A stretch of DNA of 64,000 nt from Streptomyces musisoli (GCF_016741855.1 NZ_JAERRH010000016.1:62001-126000), one strand, 5' to 3'; positions 15,417 to 24,161 are shown, counted from the stretch's first letter. Notes: generated by a model from the sequence alone, not told the origin. Program-made: numbers and translations.

Positions 15417-17756
15417 CTACTTCCGCATCACGGCCGGCTCCTGCCGGCGCAGCAGCCGGGCGACCACCAGGCCGTAGAGCACGGACAGCACCAGCAGCAT
15501 GGCCATGTCGAGCAGCCAGACGCCCGGCGTGTGCCGGAACAGGGGGTCGGCGGACAGGCTGCCCGGGACGAGCCGGGACAGGCCGACGGTGCCGGCCATG
15601 GCGCCCAGCGCCCAGCGGGAGGGCACGAGCCAGGACAGCTGCTCCAGGCCGGGCACTCCGTTCAGGGTGAGCAGGGCCCCGCAGAAGACGACCTGGACGA
15701 TGGCGAGCAGCACCAGCAGCGGCATCGTCACCTCCTCCTTGCGCACCAGCGCGGAGACCAGCAGGCCGAGCATCATCGCCGTGAACGCCAGCAGGGCCAC
15801 GGCCAGGGTGATCTCGGTGAGCGGTGGCAGCAGGACGCCCCGGCCGTCCGGGGCGCTGAGATCGACGCCGAGCAGGGCGACCAGGGTGAGCACGACGGCC
15901 TGGGCCACCGTGACCGTGCCGAGCACGATGATCTTGGACACCAGGTACCCGGACCTGGGCAGGCCGACGGCGCGTTCGCGCCGGTAGACGGCACGTTCCT
16001 TGACCAGTTCGCGCACGGCGTTGGCGGCGCCGGTGAGGACCGCGCCGACGCACAGGATGAGCAGCGCGTTCATCGCGGTGTCCCGGGTGAGCCGGCCGCC
16101 GGCCAGGGCCCGGGCCATGGCGCCCATCACGAACGGCAGGCCCACCATCACGATCAGGAAGGTGCGGTCGGCGCTCAGGACGGCCGTGTACCGGCGGACC
16201 AGGGTGGCGACCTGGGCGGCCCAGCGGCGCGGGCGGGGCGGCGGCACCGGGGGCACCGGAGCCGGGCCGGGGTGGTGCGGCTGGGCGGTGGCCTCGCTGA
16301 CGTAGCGCTGGTGGAACCCCGAGTCGCGGTACTCCTTGCCCCAGTCGCGGTCCCGGTCCCGGTCGAACGCCTCGAAGGCTTCCGGCCAGTGCGCGAAGCC
16401 GAAGAAGGCGAGGGTGTCGCCGGGTGGCCCGTAGTAGGCGACCTTGCCGCCGGGGGCCAGGACGAGGAGCCGGTCGCAGATGTCCAGGCTGAGCACACTG
16501 TGCGTGACCACGACGACCGTGTGACCGTCGTCGGCGAGGCCGCGCAGCATGTGCATCACGGAGCGGTCCATGCCGGGGTCCAGGCCGGAGGTGGGCTCGT
16601 CCAGGAAGAGCAGCGAGGGCTTGGTGAGCAGTTCCAGGGCCACGCTGACCCGTTTGCGCTGCCCGCCGGAGAGGATGTGCACGGGCTGGTCGGTGCACTG
16701 TTCCAGGCCCAGTTCGCGGATGACCTCGGCGGCCCGGGCGCGCCGCTCGGCTGGGGCGGTGTCCTCGGGGAAGCGCAGTTCGGCGGCGTAGCCGAGGGCG
16801 GCGCGGACGGCGAGCTGCGGGTGCAGGATGTCGTCCTGCGGGACCAGGCCGATGCGCTGGCGCAGCTCGGCGTAGTCCCGGTACAGGTCCCGGCCGTCGT
16901 ACAGGACGGTGCCGCGGTCGGCGGGCCGCTGGCCGGTGAGCGCGTTGAGCAGCGTCGACTTGCCCGCACCGCTCGGTCCGACCACCGCGAGCAGGCACTT
17001 CTCCCGCACCGGGAAGGACACGTTGTCCAGCAGGACCGTCCGGCCGCCGTCGGCGGTGACGGTGAGGTCCTGGACGTCGAGGCAGATCTCGCCGGTGTCG
17101 ACGTACTCCTGGAGTTCGTCGCCGACCAGGCAGAACGCGGAGTGCCCGATGCCGATGATGTCGCCGGGGCCGACGGGGGCCACGGTGACGGGCCGGCCGT
17201 TGAGGTAGGTGCCGTTGTGGCTGCCGAGGTCGGCGATCTCGTAGGTGCCGTCATCGTGGGTGCGCAGTTCGGCGTGGCTGCGGGAGACGACCAGGTCGTC
17301 CACGACGAGGTCGTTGTCGGGGTCGCGGCCGATCCGGACGGTCCGTGCGGGCAGCGGGCGGACGCTGGCGGGCCTGCGGAAGGTGCCGGTCAGTGCGGGC
17401 TGGGAGACGGCGGCGGGGCGGTCCGGGTCGGGTTCCGGGGCGTCGGCCAGGACGGCGCGGGGGCCGTCGGCGGGGTTGCCGAAGCGGATCACGCTCCCGG
17501 GCCGGACCTCGTGCTCCTGGATCCTGTGTCCGTCGGTGTAGGTGCCGTTGGTGCTGTCCCGGTCCACCACGGTCCAGTGGCCGTCGTCGCAGCGCAGGAC
17601 GGCGTGGTGCCACGAGACCCGGACGTCGTCGAGGACGATGTCGCTCAGCGGGTCGCGTCCGATGAGGTAGTCGTGGCTCGGAGTCATCACCGTGGCGCCC
17701 GTCTCGGTCTCGAAAACGAGTTCGGGCGCAGTCGGTATGACCGGCCGCTCAGCCAT
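15417..17756 (-). CDS. Double-FHA ABC exporter (ATPase and permease fused)
   Basis: A 779-residue ABC half-transporter of the ABCG/ABC-2 type. Two N-terminal FHA domains bind phosphothreonine peptides in this family: FHA1 has GRD at 33-35, SWHH at 48-51 and NGTY at 70; FHA2 has GRD at 143-145, SRSH at 158-161 and NGTY at 181. The ATPase follows with Walker A GPSGAGKST (260-268), signature LSGGQRKR, Walker B LLFLDEPTSGLDPG and H-loop VTHS; about six membrane segments fill residues 560-770. No ribosome site precedes the ATG at 17756, but TAGAAT ends 7 nt before it. Head of the operon with the SH3-like protein and kinase; the substrate is unknown. Confidence 0.93.
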   Translation of the reverse strand: MAERPVIPTAPELVFETETGATVMTPSHDYLIGRDPLSDIVLDDVRVSWHHAVLRCDDGHWTVVDRDSTNGTYTDGHRIQEHEVRPGSVIRFGNPADGPRAVLADAPEPDPDRPAAVSQPALTGTFRRPASVRPLPARTVRIGRDPDNDLVVDDLVVSRSHAELRTHDDGTYEIADLGSHNGTYLNGRPVTVAPVGPGDIIGIGHSAFCLVGDELQEYVDTGEICLDVQDLTVTADGGRTVLLDNVSFPVREKCLLAVVGPSGAGKSTLLNALTGQRPADRGTVLYDGRDLYRDYAELRQRIGLVPQDDILHPQLAVRAALGYAAELRFPEDTAPAERRARAAEVIRELGLEQCTDQPVHILSGGQRKRVSVALELLTKPSLLFLDEPTSGLDPGMDRSVMHMLRGLADDGHTVVVVTHSVLSLDICDRLLVLAPGGKVAYYGPPGDTLAFFGFAHWPEAFEAFDRDRDRDWGKEYRDSGFHQRYVSEATAQPHHPGPAPVPPVPPPRPRRWAAQVATLVRRYTAVLSADRTFLIVMVGLPFVMGAMARALAGGRLTRDTAMNALLILCVGAVLTGAANAVRELVKERAVYRRERAVGLPRSGYLVSKIIVLGTVTVAQAVVLTLVALLGVDLSAPDGRGVLLPPLTEITLAVALLAFTAMMLGLLVSALVRKEEVTMPLLVLLAIVQVVFCGALLTLNGVPGLEQLSWLVPSRWALGAMAGTVGLSRLVPGSLSADPLFRHTPGVWLLDMAMLLVLSVLYGLVVARLLRRQEPAVMRK

Positions 17757-17815
17757 GCGGGAAATTCTACCGATTCGGGTACATGTGTGCCCCGTCCGAC
17801 AGCCGGGGCCGCCGG

Positions 17816-18226
17816 TCAGGCGACGGGTACGACGAGCACCGGGACGGTCCGCTGCATGCGCAGGGCGTCGATGGACTCCGCGAGCAGCTCGTACTCGGTG
17901 GTGTCGTCGCCGATCGCGATCCGCACCAGCCTTCCCGCGGCCAACTCGTCGGCGACCAGTTCCTGTTGACCGGGGTCGCCGCACCAGGCGCGCAGCACGG
18001 CCGGTACGTCGGGAACGGTGTCGGCGACCGGGACGAGCGAGCTGGGCGGGAAGTGTGCGGCCTCGGGTTGCGGGTCGAGGCGGTCGGCGATCCAGCTCGC
18101 CCGGTCGCGCAGCCACCACAGGGCGAGGGCGAGGGTGGGGGCGCGGTAGGTGCCGAGGGGCACTCCGATGCGCTGTCCGCCGCAGGTGCCGTACGCGGTG
18201 ACATGGCACAGGAATTCGTCGTGCAT
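17816..18226 (-). CDS. Conserved hypothetical protein
   Basis: A 136-residue soluble protein that I cannot assign. It begins MHDEFLCHVTAYGTCGG and has a Trp-rich helix ALALWWLRDRASWIADRL. The N-terminal third carries two close Cys residues (7 and 15) and a third Cys lies near residue 82. The ATG at 18226 follows GGGGGAG, a good ribosome site. It sits 59 bp upstream of the FHA-ABC gene on the same strand, with a -10-like element in between, so it probably has its own transcript. Coding looks genuine by codon bias. Confidence 0.65.
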   Translation of the reverse strand: MHDEFLCHVTAYGTCGGQRIGVPLGTYRAPTLALALWWLRDRASWIADRLDPQPEAAHFPPSSLVPVADTVPDVPAVLRAWCGDPGQQELVADELAAGRLVRIAIGDDTTEYELLAESIDALRMQRTVPVLVVPVA

Positions 18227-18628
18227 GCGCACTCCCCCGTCGCGTCGTTCGCCTGCCTTCCGGCCTCGCTTTCGGTGCGGCTCGTGTGCGGTGCGTGATC
18301 GGAACCTCGCTGGAAGTGAAGCCCTCACTGTCGAGTATGTTCACTACTGAACCACTGTCACCATGTCTTTCCGGCCAGTCTCTTGGCATATTCAGGGCGA
18401 CGGTTGGCCGAAATGCTGCGACCGGGGGCATGACCTCGGGACGACCGGAGCGCGGGACCGTGACGGCCCCGCTTCGGCGGCGTCTCCGGCGAGAACCGCG
18501 GCACCGGTCTCCCGGTGACCCGCCGGGGCCGGGGCCGCCCGGTGCACCGGGCATCAGCCGTTCGGCGCACCGGACCCGCGCGGCCGGTCCGCGGGCGGCG
18601 GCCCCGGCGAGGGAGGTGGGCGTCCGTC
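18227..18628. other. 402-bp gap with two small dyads, relatively AT-rich
   Basis: No gene seen. The part nearest the hypothetical gene is AT-richer than its surroundings and holds two perfect inverted repeats: AGTGA-N5-TCACT (18315-18329) and GTTCA-N4-TGAAC (18339-18352). They are 89-126 bp upstream of the 18226 start and could be operators; the first resembles the older BldD half-site description. The side near 18600 is very GC-rich and may terminate the aldo-keto reductase gene. Confidence 0.35.
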
Positions 18629-19621
18629 CTACGGCTTGACGATCGCTTCGATCCGCGCCAGCTCGCCGGCGTCGAAGTCCAGGTTGCGGATGGCCGCCAC
18701 ACTGTCCTCGATCTGCCGCGCGCTGCTCGCGCCGACCAGGGCGGACGTCACCCGGCCGCCGCGCAGCACCCAGGCCAGGGCCAGCTGGGCGAGGGTCTGG
18801 CCGCGGGACTTGGCGATCTCGTCGAGCGCGCGCAGCCGGGCGACCAGGTCCTCGGTGACCGCGACCGAGTTCAGGAACGGGCTGTCGCTCGCGGCCCGGC
18901 TGCCCTCGGGGATGCCGTCGAGGTAGCGGCCGGTGAGCAGGCCCTGCTCCAGCGGCGAGTACACGATGGAGCCCACCTGGAGTTCGTCCAGGGTGTCGAG
19001 CAGGCCCTCGTCCTCGGGGCGGCGGTCCAGCATCGAGTAGCGCGGCTGGTGGATCAGGAGCGGGGTGCCGAGGCCGGCGAGGATACGGGCGGCCTCACGG
19101 GTCTGCTCGGCGGAGTAGTTGGAGACGCCGACGTAGCGGGCCTTGCCCTGCTGCACCGCCGTGTGCAGGGCGCCCATCGTCTCCTCGAGCGGGGTGTCGG
19201 GGTCGTGGCGGTGCGAGTAGAAGATGTCGACGTGGTCGAGGCCCATCCGCGCGAGGCTCTGGTCCAGCGAGGACAGCAGGTGCTTGCGCGAGCCCCACTC
19301 GCCGTACGGACCGGGCCACATCAGATAGCCGGCCTTGGTGGAGATCACCAGCTCGTCGCGGTAGCGGGCGAGGTCCGCCCGCAGTGCCTCGCCGAAGGCG
19401 GACTCGGCGGCGCCGGGCGGCGGCCCGTAGTTGTTGGCGAGGTCGAAGTGGGTCACGCCGAGGTCGAAGGCGCGGCGCAGGATGGCCCGCTGGGTCTCCA
19501 CGGGCCGGTCGGGCCCGAAGTTGTGCCACAGGCCGAGCGACAGGGCGGGGAGCTTGAGGCCGCTGCGGCCGGTGCGCCGGTAGGGCATGTCGGCGTAGCG
19601 GTCGGGGTGTGCGGTGTACAA
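18629..19621 (-). CDS. Aldo/keto reductase, L-glyceraldehyde-3-phosphate reductase type
   Basis: NADPH-dependent aldo-keto reductase of 330 residues, YghZ/MgrA branch. MPYRRTGRSGLKLPALSLGL near the N-terminus, FDLANNYGPPPGAAE with the active-site Asp and Tyr, and YSHRHDPDTPLEETMGAL are all diagnostic, and GKARYVGVSNYSAEQ follows. I start at the TTG at 19621 (product MYTAHPDRYADM) with CTGGAG five nt upstream; this matches relatives better than the longer frame to 19678. Role: reduction of small aldehydes or ketones, probably detoxification. Divergent from a LysR gene across 112 bp, which suggests that regulator controls it. Confidence 0.9.
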   Translation of the reverse strand: MYTAHPDRYADMPYRRTGRSGLKLPALSLGLWHNFGPDRPVETQRAILRRAFDLGVTHFDLANNYGPPPGAAESAFGEALRADLARYRDELVISTKAGYLMWPGPYGEWGSRKHLLSSLDQSLARMGLDHVDIFYSHRHDPDTPLEETMGALHTAVQQGKARYVGVSNYSAEQTREAARILAGLGTPLLIHQPRYSMLDRRPEDEGLLDTLDELQVGSIVYSPLEQGLLTGRYLDGIPEGSRAASDSPFLNSVAVTEDLVARLRALDEIAKSRGQTLAQLALAWVLRGGRVTSALVGASSARQIEDSVAAIRNLDFDAGELARIEAIVKP

Positions 19622-19657
19622 CGCGACTCCAGAGGGGTGGGCACACGGTCTACCGGT

Positions 19658-19689
19658 GACCACTCTTCCCTCGACCACGGACAGTGGTC
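19658..19689. promoter_or_regulatory. Inverted repeat in the AKR/LysR divergent gap
   Basis: GACCACT (19658-19664) and AGTGGTC (19683-19689) form a perfect 7-bp dyad with an 18-bp spacer in the middle of the gap, a likely binding site for the LysR protein. Confidence 0.5.
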
Positions 19690-19733
19690 CAACAGGAGAA
19701 TCCGATGGAATTCAGCGGCTAGGCTTCTCAATC

Positions 19734-20660
19734 ATGGAATTGCGCCATCTCCAGCACTTCGTCGCGGTCGCCGAGGACCAGCATTTCACCCGGGCCGCCG
19801 AACGCCTGATGGTGTCCCAGTCGGGCCTGTCGGCGTCCATCCGGGCTCTGGAGCGGGAGCTGCGGGCACCCCTGTTCGTGCGGACCACCCGCCGGGTGAC
19901 GCTCACCGAGGCGGGGCGGGCGCTGCTGGCGGAGGCCGAGCGGATCCTCGCCCAGGTACGGGCGGCGCACGAGGCCGTGGCGGCGGTGCAGGGCGTGCTG
20001 CGCGGCACGCTCGCCCTCGGCACCGAGCAGTGCATCGCCGGGGTGCACGTGGCCCGGCTGCTGGCCGCGTTCCGGGGACGGCACCCGGACGTGGAGATCC
20101 GGCTGCGGCAGACCGGCTCCGGCGCGCTGGCGGAGGAGGTCGCGGCCGGACGCCTCGACCTGGCCTTCGCCTACCGCACCCAGGCCGACACCGACCAGCT
20201 GCGGTCGGTGTCGCTGACCAGCGAGCCGATGACCGTGCTGTGCCACCCGAGCCACCGCCTCGCCACGGCTCCGGCCGTGCTCGGCCCGGACGACCTGGCG
20301 GGTGAGGTGTTCGTCGACTTCCACCCCGACTGGGGGCCGCGCCGCGCCACCGACGCCGCGTTCGCCGCGACCGGTGTGCGGCGCACGGTAGCGCTGGAGG
20401 TCAACGACGTGCACAGTCTGCTGGACCTGGTGGACGAGAACCTCGGGATCGCCGTCGTACCGCGGCACTTCCGGCACAAGCGGCCGTCGCTCACCGCGGT
20501 GCCGCTGAAGGGTGTGGGCGGGACGGAGTACGAGACGGTGGCCCTGCTGCCGCCGGACCGCGCCACCAGCCCGGCCGCCCGGGCGCTCGTCACCCTCCTG
20601 GAAACCGGGGGCGGGGCGGGGGACCAGGCACCACCCCGGGACGGGCTCCAGTACGGCTGA
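19734..20660 (+). CDS. LysR-family transcriptional regulator
   Basis: A 308-residue LysR-type regulator: winged helix at residues 1-60 (MELRHLQHFVAVAEDQHFTR, ERLMVSQSGLSASIRALE) and a type-2 periplasmic-binding-like effector domain from about 90 to 295. The ATG at 19734 gives the standard MELRHL start. It lacks a ribosome site; a TAGGCT hexamer ends 8 nt upstream. A ribosome site AGGAG (19694-19698) precedes a five-codon frame ATG at 19705 ending at TAG 19722, whose first codons copy those of the real gene. Likely regulates the divergent aldo-keto reductase. Confidence 0.93.
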   Translation: MELRHLQHFVAVAEDQHFTRAAERLMVSQSGLSASIRALERELRAPLFVRTTRRVTLTEAGRALLAEAERILAQVRAAHEAVAAVQGVLRGTLALGTEQCIAGVHVARLLAAFRGRHPDVEIRLRQTGSGALAEEVAAGRLDLAFAYRTQADTDQLRSVSLTSEPMTVLCHPSHRLATAPAVLGPDDLAGEVFVDFHPDWGPRRATDAAFAATGVRRTVALEVNDVHSLLDLVDENLGIAVVPRHFRHKRPSLTAVPLKGVGGTEYETVALLPPDRATSPAARALVTLLETGGGAGDQAPPRDGLQYG

Positions 20661-20739
20661 CCGGGCCGGACGCGGCCGGACCTCGGCAGAAGCCGGATTC
20701 CGGACGCGTGGGCGGCGGCGGTTTGCGATGGTGGACGGT

Positions 20740-21255
20740 ATGCATGCAAAGGACATCCTCATCGACGGCTTCGGCCGCATCCAGGAAGAAGTCCGTGCCG
20801 CCCTCGAGGGCCTCGGCCCCGACGCACTGCACCATCGCCCGGCCCCCGACGCCAACTCCGTCGCCTGGCTGGTGTGGCATCTCACCCGGGTGCAGGACGA
20901 CCACATCGCCGACGCCTTCGACCTCGACCAGGTCTGGCTCTCCCAGGACTGGGTGAAGCGCTTCGGCCTCGACCTGCCCCGGCACGACACCGGCTACGGA
21001 CACAGCCCGGCCAAGGTCGCGAAGGTCCGCGTCGAGTCGGCCGACCAGCTGACGGGGTACTACGACGCCGTCCACGAACAGACCCTCGGCGTCCTGCGCT
21101 CCCTGGCCGCCAAGGATCTCGAACGCGTCGTGGACGAACGCTGGGACCCCCCGGTCACCCTGGGGGTCCGCCTGGTGAGCGTCCTGTCCGACGATCTTCA
21201 GCACGTCGGACAGGCCGCCTACCTCAGGGGGCTGGTTCAGAGCGCTGCCGCGTAA
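20740..21255 (+). CDS. DinB-family (DUF664) protein
   Basis: A 171-residue four-helix-bundle protein of the DinB/YfiT superfamily, many actinobacterial members of which are mycothiol-dependent transferases. The putative metal site is built from His in WLVWHLTRVQDDH and His in SDDLQHVGQAAYLRG. I choose the ATG at 20740 (MHAKDILIDGFGRI), which matches relatives and has GGTGGA upstream; an in-frame ATG at 20728 adds four residues. Its 3' end overlaps the convergent adenosine deaminase gene by 19 bp. Confidence 0.85.
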   Translation: MHAKDILIDGFGRIQEEVRAALEGLGPDALHHRPAPDANSVAWLVWHLTRVQDDHIADAFDLDQVWLSQDWVKRFGLDLPRHDTGYGHSPAKVAKVRVESADQLTGYYDAVHEQTLGVLRSLAAKDLERVVDERWDPPVTLGVRLVSVLSDDLQHVGQAAYLRGLVQSAAA

Positions 21256-22307
21256 CCCGGCAGGACCACGTCCTCGATGAGGGCCTTGCGCTCGTCGAAC
21301 GGGATGAACGCGCTCTTCAGGGCGTTCACGGTGACCGTGCGCAGGTCCTCGACCGTCCAGCCCGCCTCCTCGACCAGCAGGGACATCTCCCGGGTCATCG
21401 TCGTGCCCGAAACCAGCCGGTTGTCGGTGTTCAGGGTGACCCGGAAGCCGAGGTCCTTCAGGGCGGTGATCGGGTGCTCGGCGATCGAGGTGGCGCACCC
21501 GGTCTGGAGGTTGGAGGTGGGGCACATCTCCAGGGCGATCCGGCGGTCGCGCACCCAGGACGCGAGACGGCCGAGCTTGCCGTCCACGATGTCCTCGGTC
21601 AGGCGCACGCCGTGGCCGATGCGCTGGGCGCCGCAGACCTGGAGGGCCTGGTGGATGCTGGGCAGGCCGTGCGCCTCGCCCGCGTGAATGGTGAAGGGCA
21701 CGCTCTCCCGGCGCAGGTGCTCGAAGGCGTCGAGGTGGTCGGCGGGCGGGAAGCCGTCCTCGGCGCCGGCGATGTCGAAGCCGACGACACCGGCGTCGCG
21801 GTAGGCGACGGCCAGGTCGGCGGCCTCGCGGACCCGGTCGAACATGCGCATGCCGCACAGCAGGGTGCCGACGCGGACCGGGGTGCCGGCGGCCGCCGCC
21901 TTGGCCATGCCGGCGGCCAGGCCCTCCTGCACGGTCTCCACGACCTCGGCGAGCGCGAGGCCGCCGTTGGTGTTCAGCTCGGGGGCGTAGCGCACCTCGG
22001 CGTAGACGACACCGTCGGCGGCGAGGTCGAGGACGTACTCCTCGGCGGTGCGCAGCAGGCCCTCGCGGGTCTGCATGACGGCGAGGGTGTGCTCGAAGGT
22101 GGCGATGTAGCGGACGAGGTCGCCCGAGTTGGCGGCCTCGAAGTACCAGGCGGCCAGCTCGTCGGGGTCGGTGGTGGGCAGCTGGTGGCCGACCGCGGCC
22201 GCGAGCTCGACGACGGTGGCGGGGCGCAGGCCGCCGTCGAGGTGGTCGTGCAGGACGGCCTTGGGGAGCCGGCGGAGGGTCTCGGTGTCGATGCGGGGCG
22301 CGGTCAT
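21237..22307 (-). CDS. add: Adenosine deaminase
   Basis: Zinc enzyme converting adenosine to inosine in purine salvage; 356 residues, the normal length. Zinc and catalytic motifs are all visible: HDHLDGGLRPATV (the HxH pair), IHAGEAHGLPSI (His and Glu), RIGHGVRL, CPTSNLQTG and LNTDNRLVSGT. Start ATG at 22307. The VOC gene lies 49 bp upstream on the same strand and may be co-transcribed. The stop lies inside the 3' end of the convergent DinB gene. Confidence 0.95.
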   Translation of the reverse strand: MTAPRIDTETLRRLPKAVLHDHLDGGLRPATVVELAAAVGHQLPTTDPDELAAWYFEAANSGDLVRYIATFEHTLAVMQTREGLLRTAEEYVLDLAADGVVYAEVRYAPELNTNGGLALAEVVETVQEGLAAGMAKAAAAGTPVRVGTLLCGMRMFDRVREAADLAVAYRDAGVVGFDIAGAEDGFPPADHLDAFEHLRRESVPFTIHAGEAHGLPSIHQALQVCGAQRIGHGVRLTEDIVDGKLGRLASWVRDRRIALEMCPTSNLQTGCATSIAEHPITALKDLGFRVTLNTDNRLVSGTTMTREMSLLVEEAGWTVEDLRTVTVNALKSAFIPFDERKALIEDVVLPGYAAAL

Positions 22308-22356
22308 GGCAGGGCTTTCCTCGGCAGGTGGGTCGGAGCGGGTGGTTCGTGCGTGG

Positions 22357-22749
22357 TCAGGCGGCCGGCTGGAGCAGGTCCCAGCGGTTGCCGTACAGGT
22401 CCCGGAAGACGGCGACCGTGCCGTACGGCTCGTGGCGCGGCTCCTCCAGGAAGGTCACGCCGGCGGCCGTCATCCGGGCGTGGTCGCGGGCGAAGTCGTC
22501 GGTGTGCAGGAAGAAGCCGACGCGCCCGCCGGTCTGGTCGCCGACCCGCGTCCGCTGGTCCTCGTCCTTGGCGCGGGCCAGGAGGAGTCCGGTGCCGTGG
22601 CCGTCGCCGCCCGGCTCGACGACGACCCAGCGGGAGCCGTCGGGGCGCGGGGCGTCCTCGGCGAGACGGAACCCGAGGGCCTCGGTGTAGAAGCGGATGG
22701 CCTCGTCGTAGTCGTCGACGACGAGGGTGACCAGGGCGACGCGGCGCAT
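22357..22749 (-). CDS. VOC-family protein (single glyoxalase domain)
   Basis: A 130-residue protein: MRRVALVTLVVDDYDEAIRF and YTEALGFRLAEDAPRPDG, then VGFFLHTDDF and YGTVAVFRDLYGNRWDLLQP at the end. This is a standard single glyoxalase/bleomycin-resistance domain; the substrate is unknown. The ATG at 22749 follows GGAAGG. Upstream on the minus strand is a short AT-rich patch with TATAAC (about 22777-22782) that may be its -10. Confidence 0.87.
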   Translation of the reverse strand: MRRVALVTLVVDDYDEAIRFYTEALGFRLAEDAPRPDGSRWVVVEPGGDGHGTGLLLARAKDEDQRTRVGDQTGGRVGFFLHTDDFARDHARMTAAGVTFLEEPRHEPYGTVAVFRDLYGNRWDLLQPAA

Positions 22750-22857
22750 GGAGACCTTCCGGTGAGGGCGATTAGCCGGTGAGGTTATACGTAAAACTAC
22801 GCAGGCGCCAGTCCCGGTTCTACGCGCGTCAAGGAGCGGTCGGAGGGCAGGCTCCCG

Positions 22858-23784
22858 TCAGGGCCTCTCCTCGCCCTGCGCGACCTCCACGCGGTGGTGG
22901 ACGTCGGCCGTCCCGGTGACCGAGGCCACGCAGGACACGGCGGCGCAGGCGACGAGGAGCGCGGCGACCGCACGGCCGGCGCGGGGTGACCGCGGAGCGG
23001 CCAGCAGGGCCTGGACGCGCTGCGGGACGGGACCCGTGGCCGCCCCCGGGGCGAAGCCGGGGCGCGCGGTGCGCGCCGCCCGGCCGGCGAGCGCCGCGCG
23101 GGCGATGGCCCGGGCGGTCAGCCGGCGGTCGCCGACCGCGACGGCCGCGGCCTCGTCCGCGGCGCGCTCGGCCGCGAGGCCGACCGTGTCGCGGACCCGG
23201 CGCAGCGCGGGGTGGCAGTGCGCCGCGAGTTCGGCGGCGACGAGCGCGTAGTGGTGGCCGCCCGCGAGGTGGGCCCGCTCGTGGGCGAACAGCACCTCGC
23301 GCTCGGATCCGTCCAGGCTGCGGAGCATGGCCGTGGTCACGACGACCCGGTGCGGCCGGCCGGGCAGGGCGTAGGCGTCGGGGTACGGCGAGTCCACCAC
23401 GCGCAGGTCGCCGGCGGCGGGCCCGCGCCCGGCCTCCGCACGGGCCGCCCGGAAGGCGCGGACCTGACCCGTGGTCGAGCGGACCAGGGCCCAGCCGCAC
23501 ACGGCGAGCGCCCCGGCCGAGGCGGCCGCGGCCGGGACGACGAAGGCGTCGGAGGCGGTGCGCAGCGGATGGACCAGCTCGCCGAGCGCGGCGAACAGCG
23601 GCAGTTCCAGCAGGCCGAGCAGGACGAACAGGCCGAGCGCCGCGGCCGAGCAGCCGGCGAGGAGCACCGCGCAGCCGGTGACGGACCACAGCGCGGCGAC
23701 GGGAGTCAGCCGGTCCAGGGCCCGGCGGGCCAGGGGCGGCAGCGCGAACGGCAGCAGCAGGGGGAGCAGGAGCAGCGCGGTCAT
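22858..23784 (-). CDS. M56-family membrane metallopeptidase
   Basis: A 308-residue integral membrane zinc protease related to the protease part of BlaR1/MecR1. It has hydrophobic segments near residues 1-18, 33-65 and 80-105, then the zinc site HERAHLAGGHHY and a final hydrophobic stretch near residue 280. There is no extracellular penicillin-binding sensor domain, which is the usual state of Streptomyces M56 proteins. The start overlaps the BlaI stop by 4 bp (ATGA), so the two genes form a coupled pair. Known pairs cleave BlaI to relieve repression; the signal here is unknown. Confidence 0.9.
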   Translation of the reverse strand: MTALLLLPLLLPFALPPLARRALDRLTPVAALWSVTGCAVLLAGCSAAALGLFVLLGLLELPLFAALGELVHPLRTASDAFVVPAAAASAGALAVCGWALVRSTTGQVRAFRAARAEAGRGPAAGDLRVVDSPYPDAYALPGRPHRVVVTTAMLRSLDGSEREVLFAHERAHLAGGHHYALVAAELAAHCHPALRRVRDTVGLAAERAADEAAAVAVGDRRLTARAIARAALAGRAARTARPGFAPGAATGPVPQRVQALLAAPRSPRAGRAVAALLVACAAVSCVASVTGTADVHHRVEVAQGEERP

Positions 23785-24161
23785 CGGCCGTCGGATTCGA
23801 GGAGGTTGCGCAGGATGCGTTCGTCGCCCGGGCTGAGCTGGGCGACGAAGCGGGCGAGGACCCGCTCGCGGTCGCTGTCCCGGTCCAGCTCGCTGTGCAT
23901 CCGGCGGGCGGTGAGACCGTGGGCGTCCTGGACGTCCTGGACGGGGAAGTAGGCGTAACCCCGGCCCTCGCGCCGGCGGCCGATCACCCCTTTGTCGTAC
24001 AGGCGGGTCAGGATCGTCGTCACAGTCGTACGGGCGAGGGACGCGCCGAGGCTCAGCTGGACCTGGCCGGGGGTCCGGGGCGCGTCGGCGGCCCAGAGCG
24101 CGGCCAGGACGCTCGCCTCGAGTTCACCGGCCGGCCGGCGTTCATCCTTGGCATCGGTCAT
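23781..24161 (-). CDS. BlaI/MecI/CopY-family repressor
   Basis: A 126-residue winged-helix repressor: LEASVLAALWAADAPRTPGQ, ARTTVTTILTRLYDKGVIGR and GRGYAYFPVQD are the family hallmarks. I use the ATG at 24161 with GAGGGA upstream; a GTG at 24176 is possible. A perfect CTACA-N4-TGTAG dyad lies 46-59 bp upstream, and the coupled M56 protease gene follows, so the pair is very probably autoregulated. Confidence 0.92.
   Translation of the reverse strand: MTDAKDERRPAGELEASVLAALWAADAPRTPGQVQLSLGASLARTTVTTILTRLYDKGVIGRRREGRGYAYFPVQDVQDAHGLTARRMHSELDRDSDRERVLARFVAQLSPGDERILRNLLESDGR

Noticed and set aside
15249..17969. 906-codon plus-strand open frame
   Set aside because: Antisense of the FHA-ABC exporter; GC-rich codon bias keeps the opposite frame open. 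No recognisable domain.
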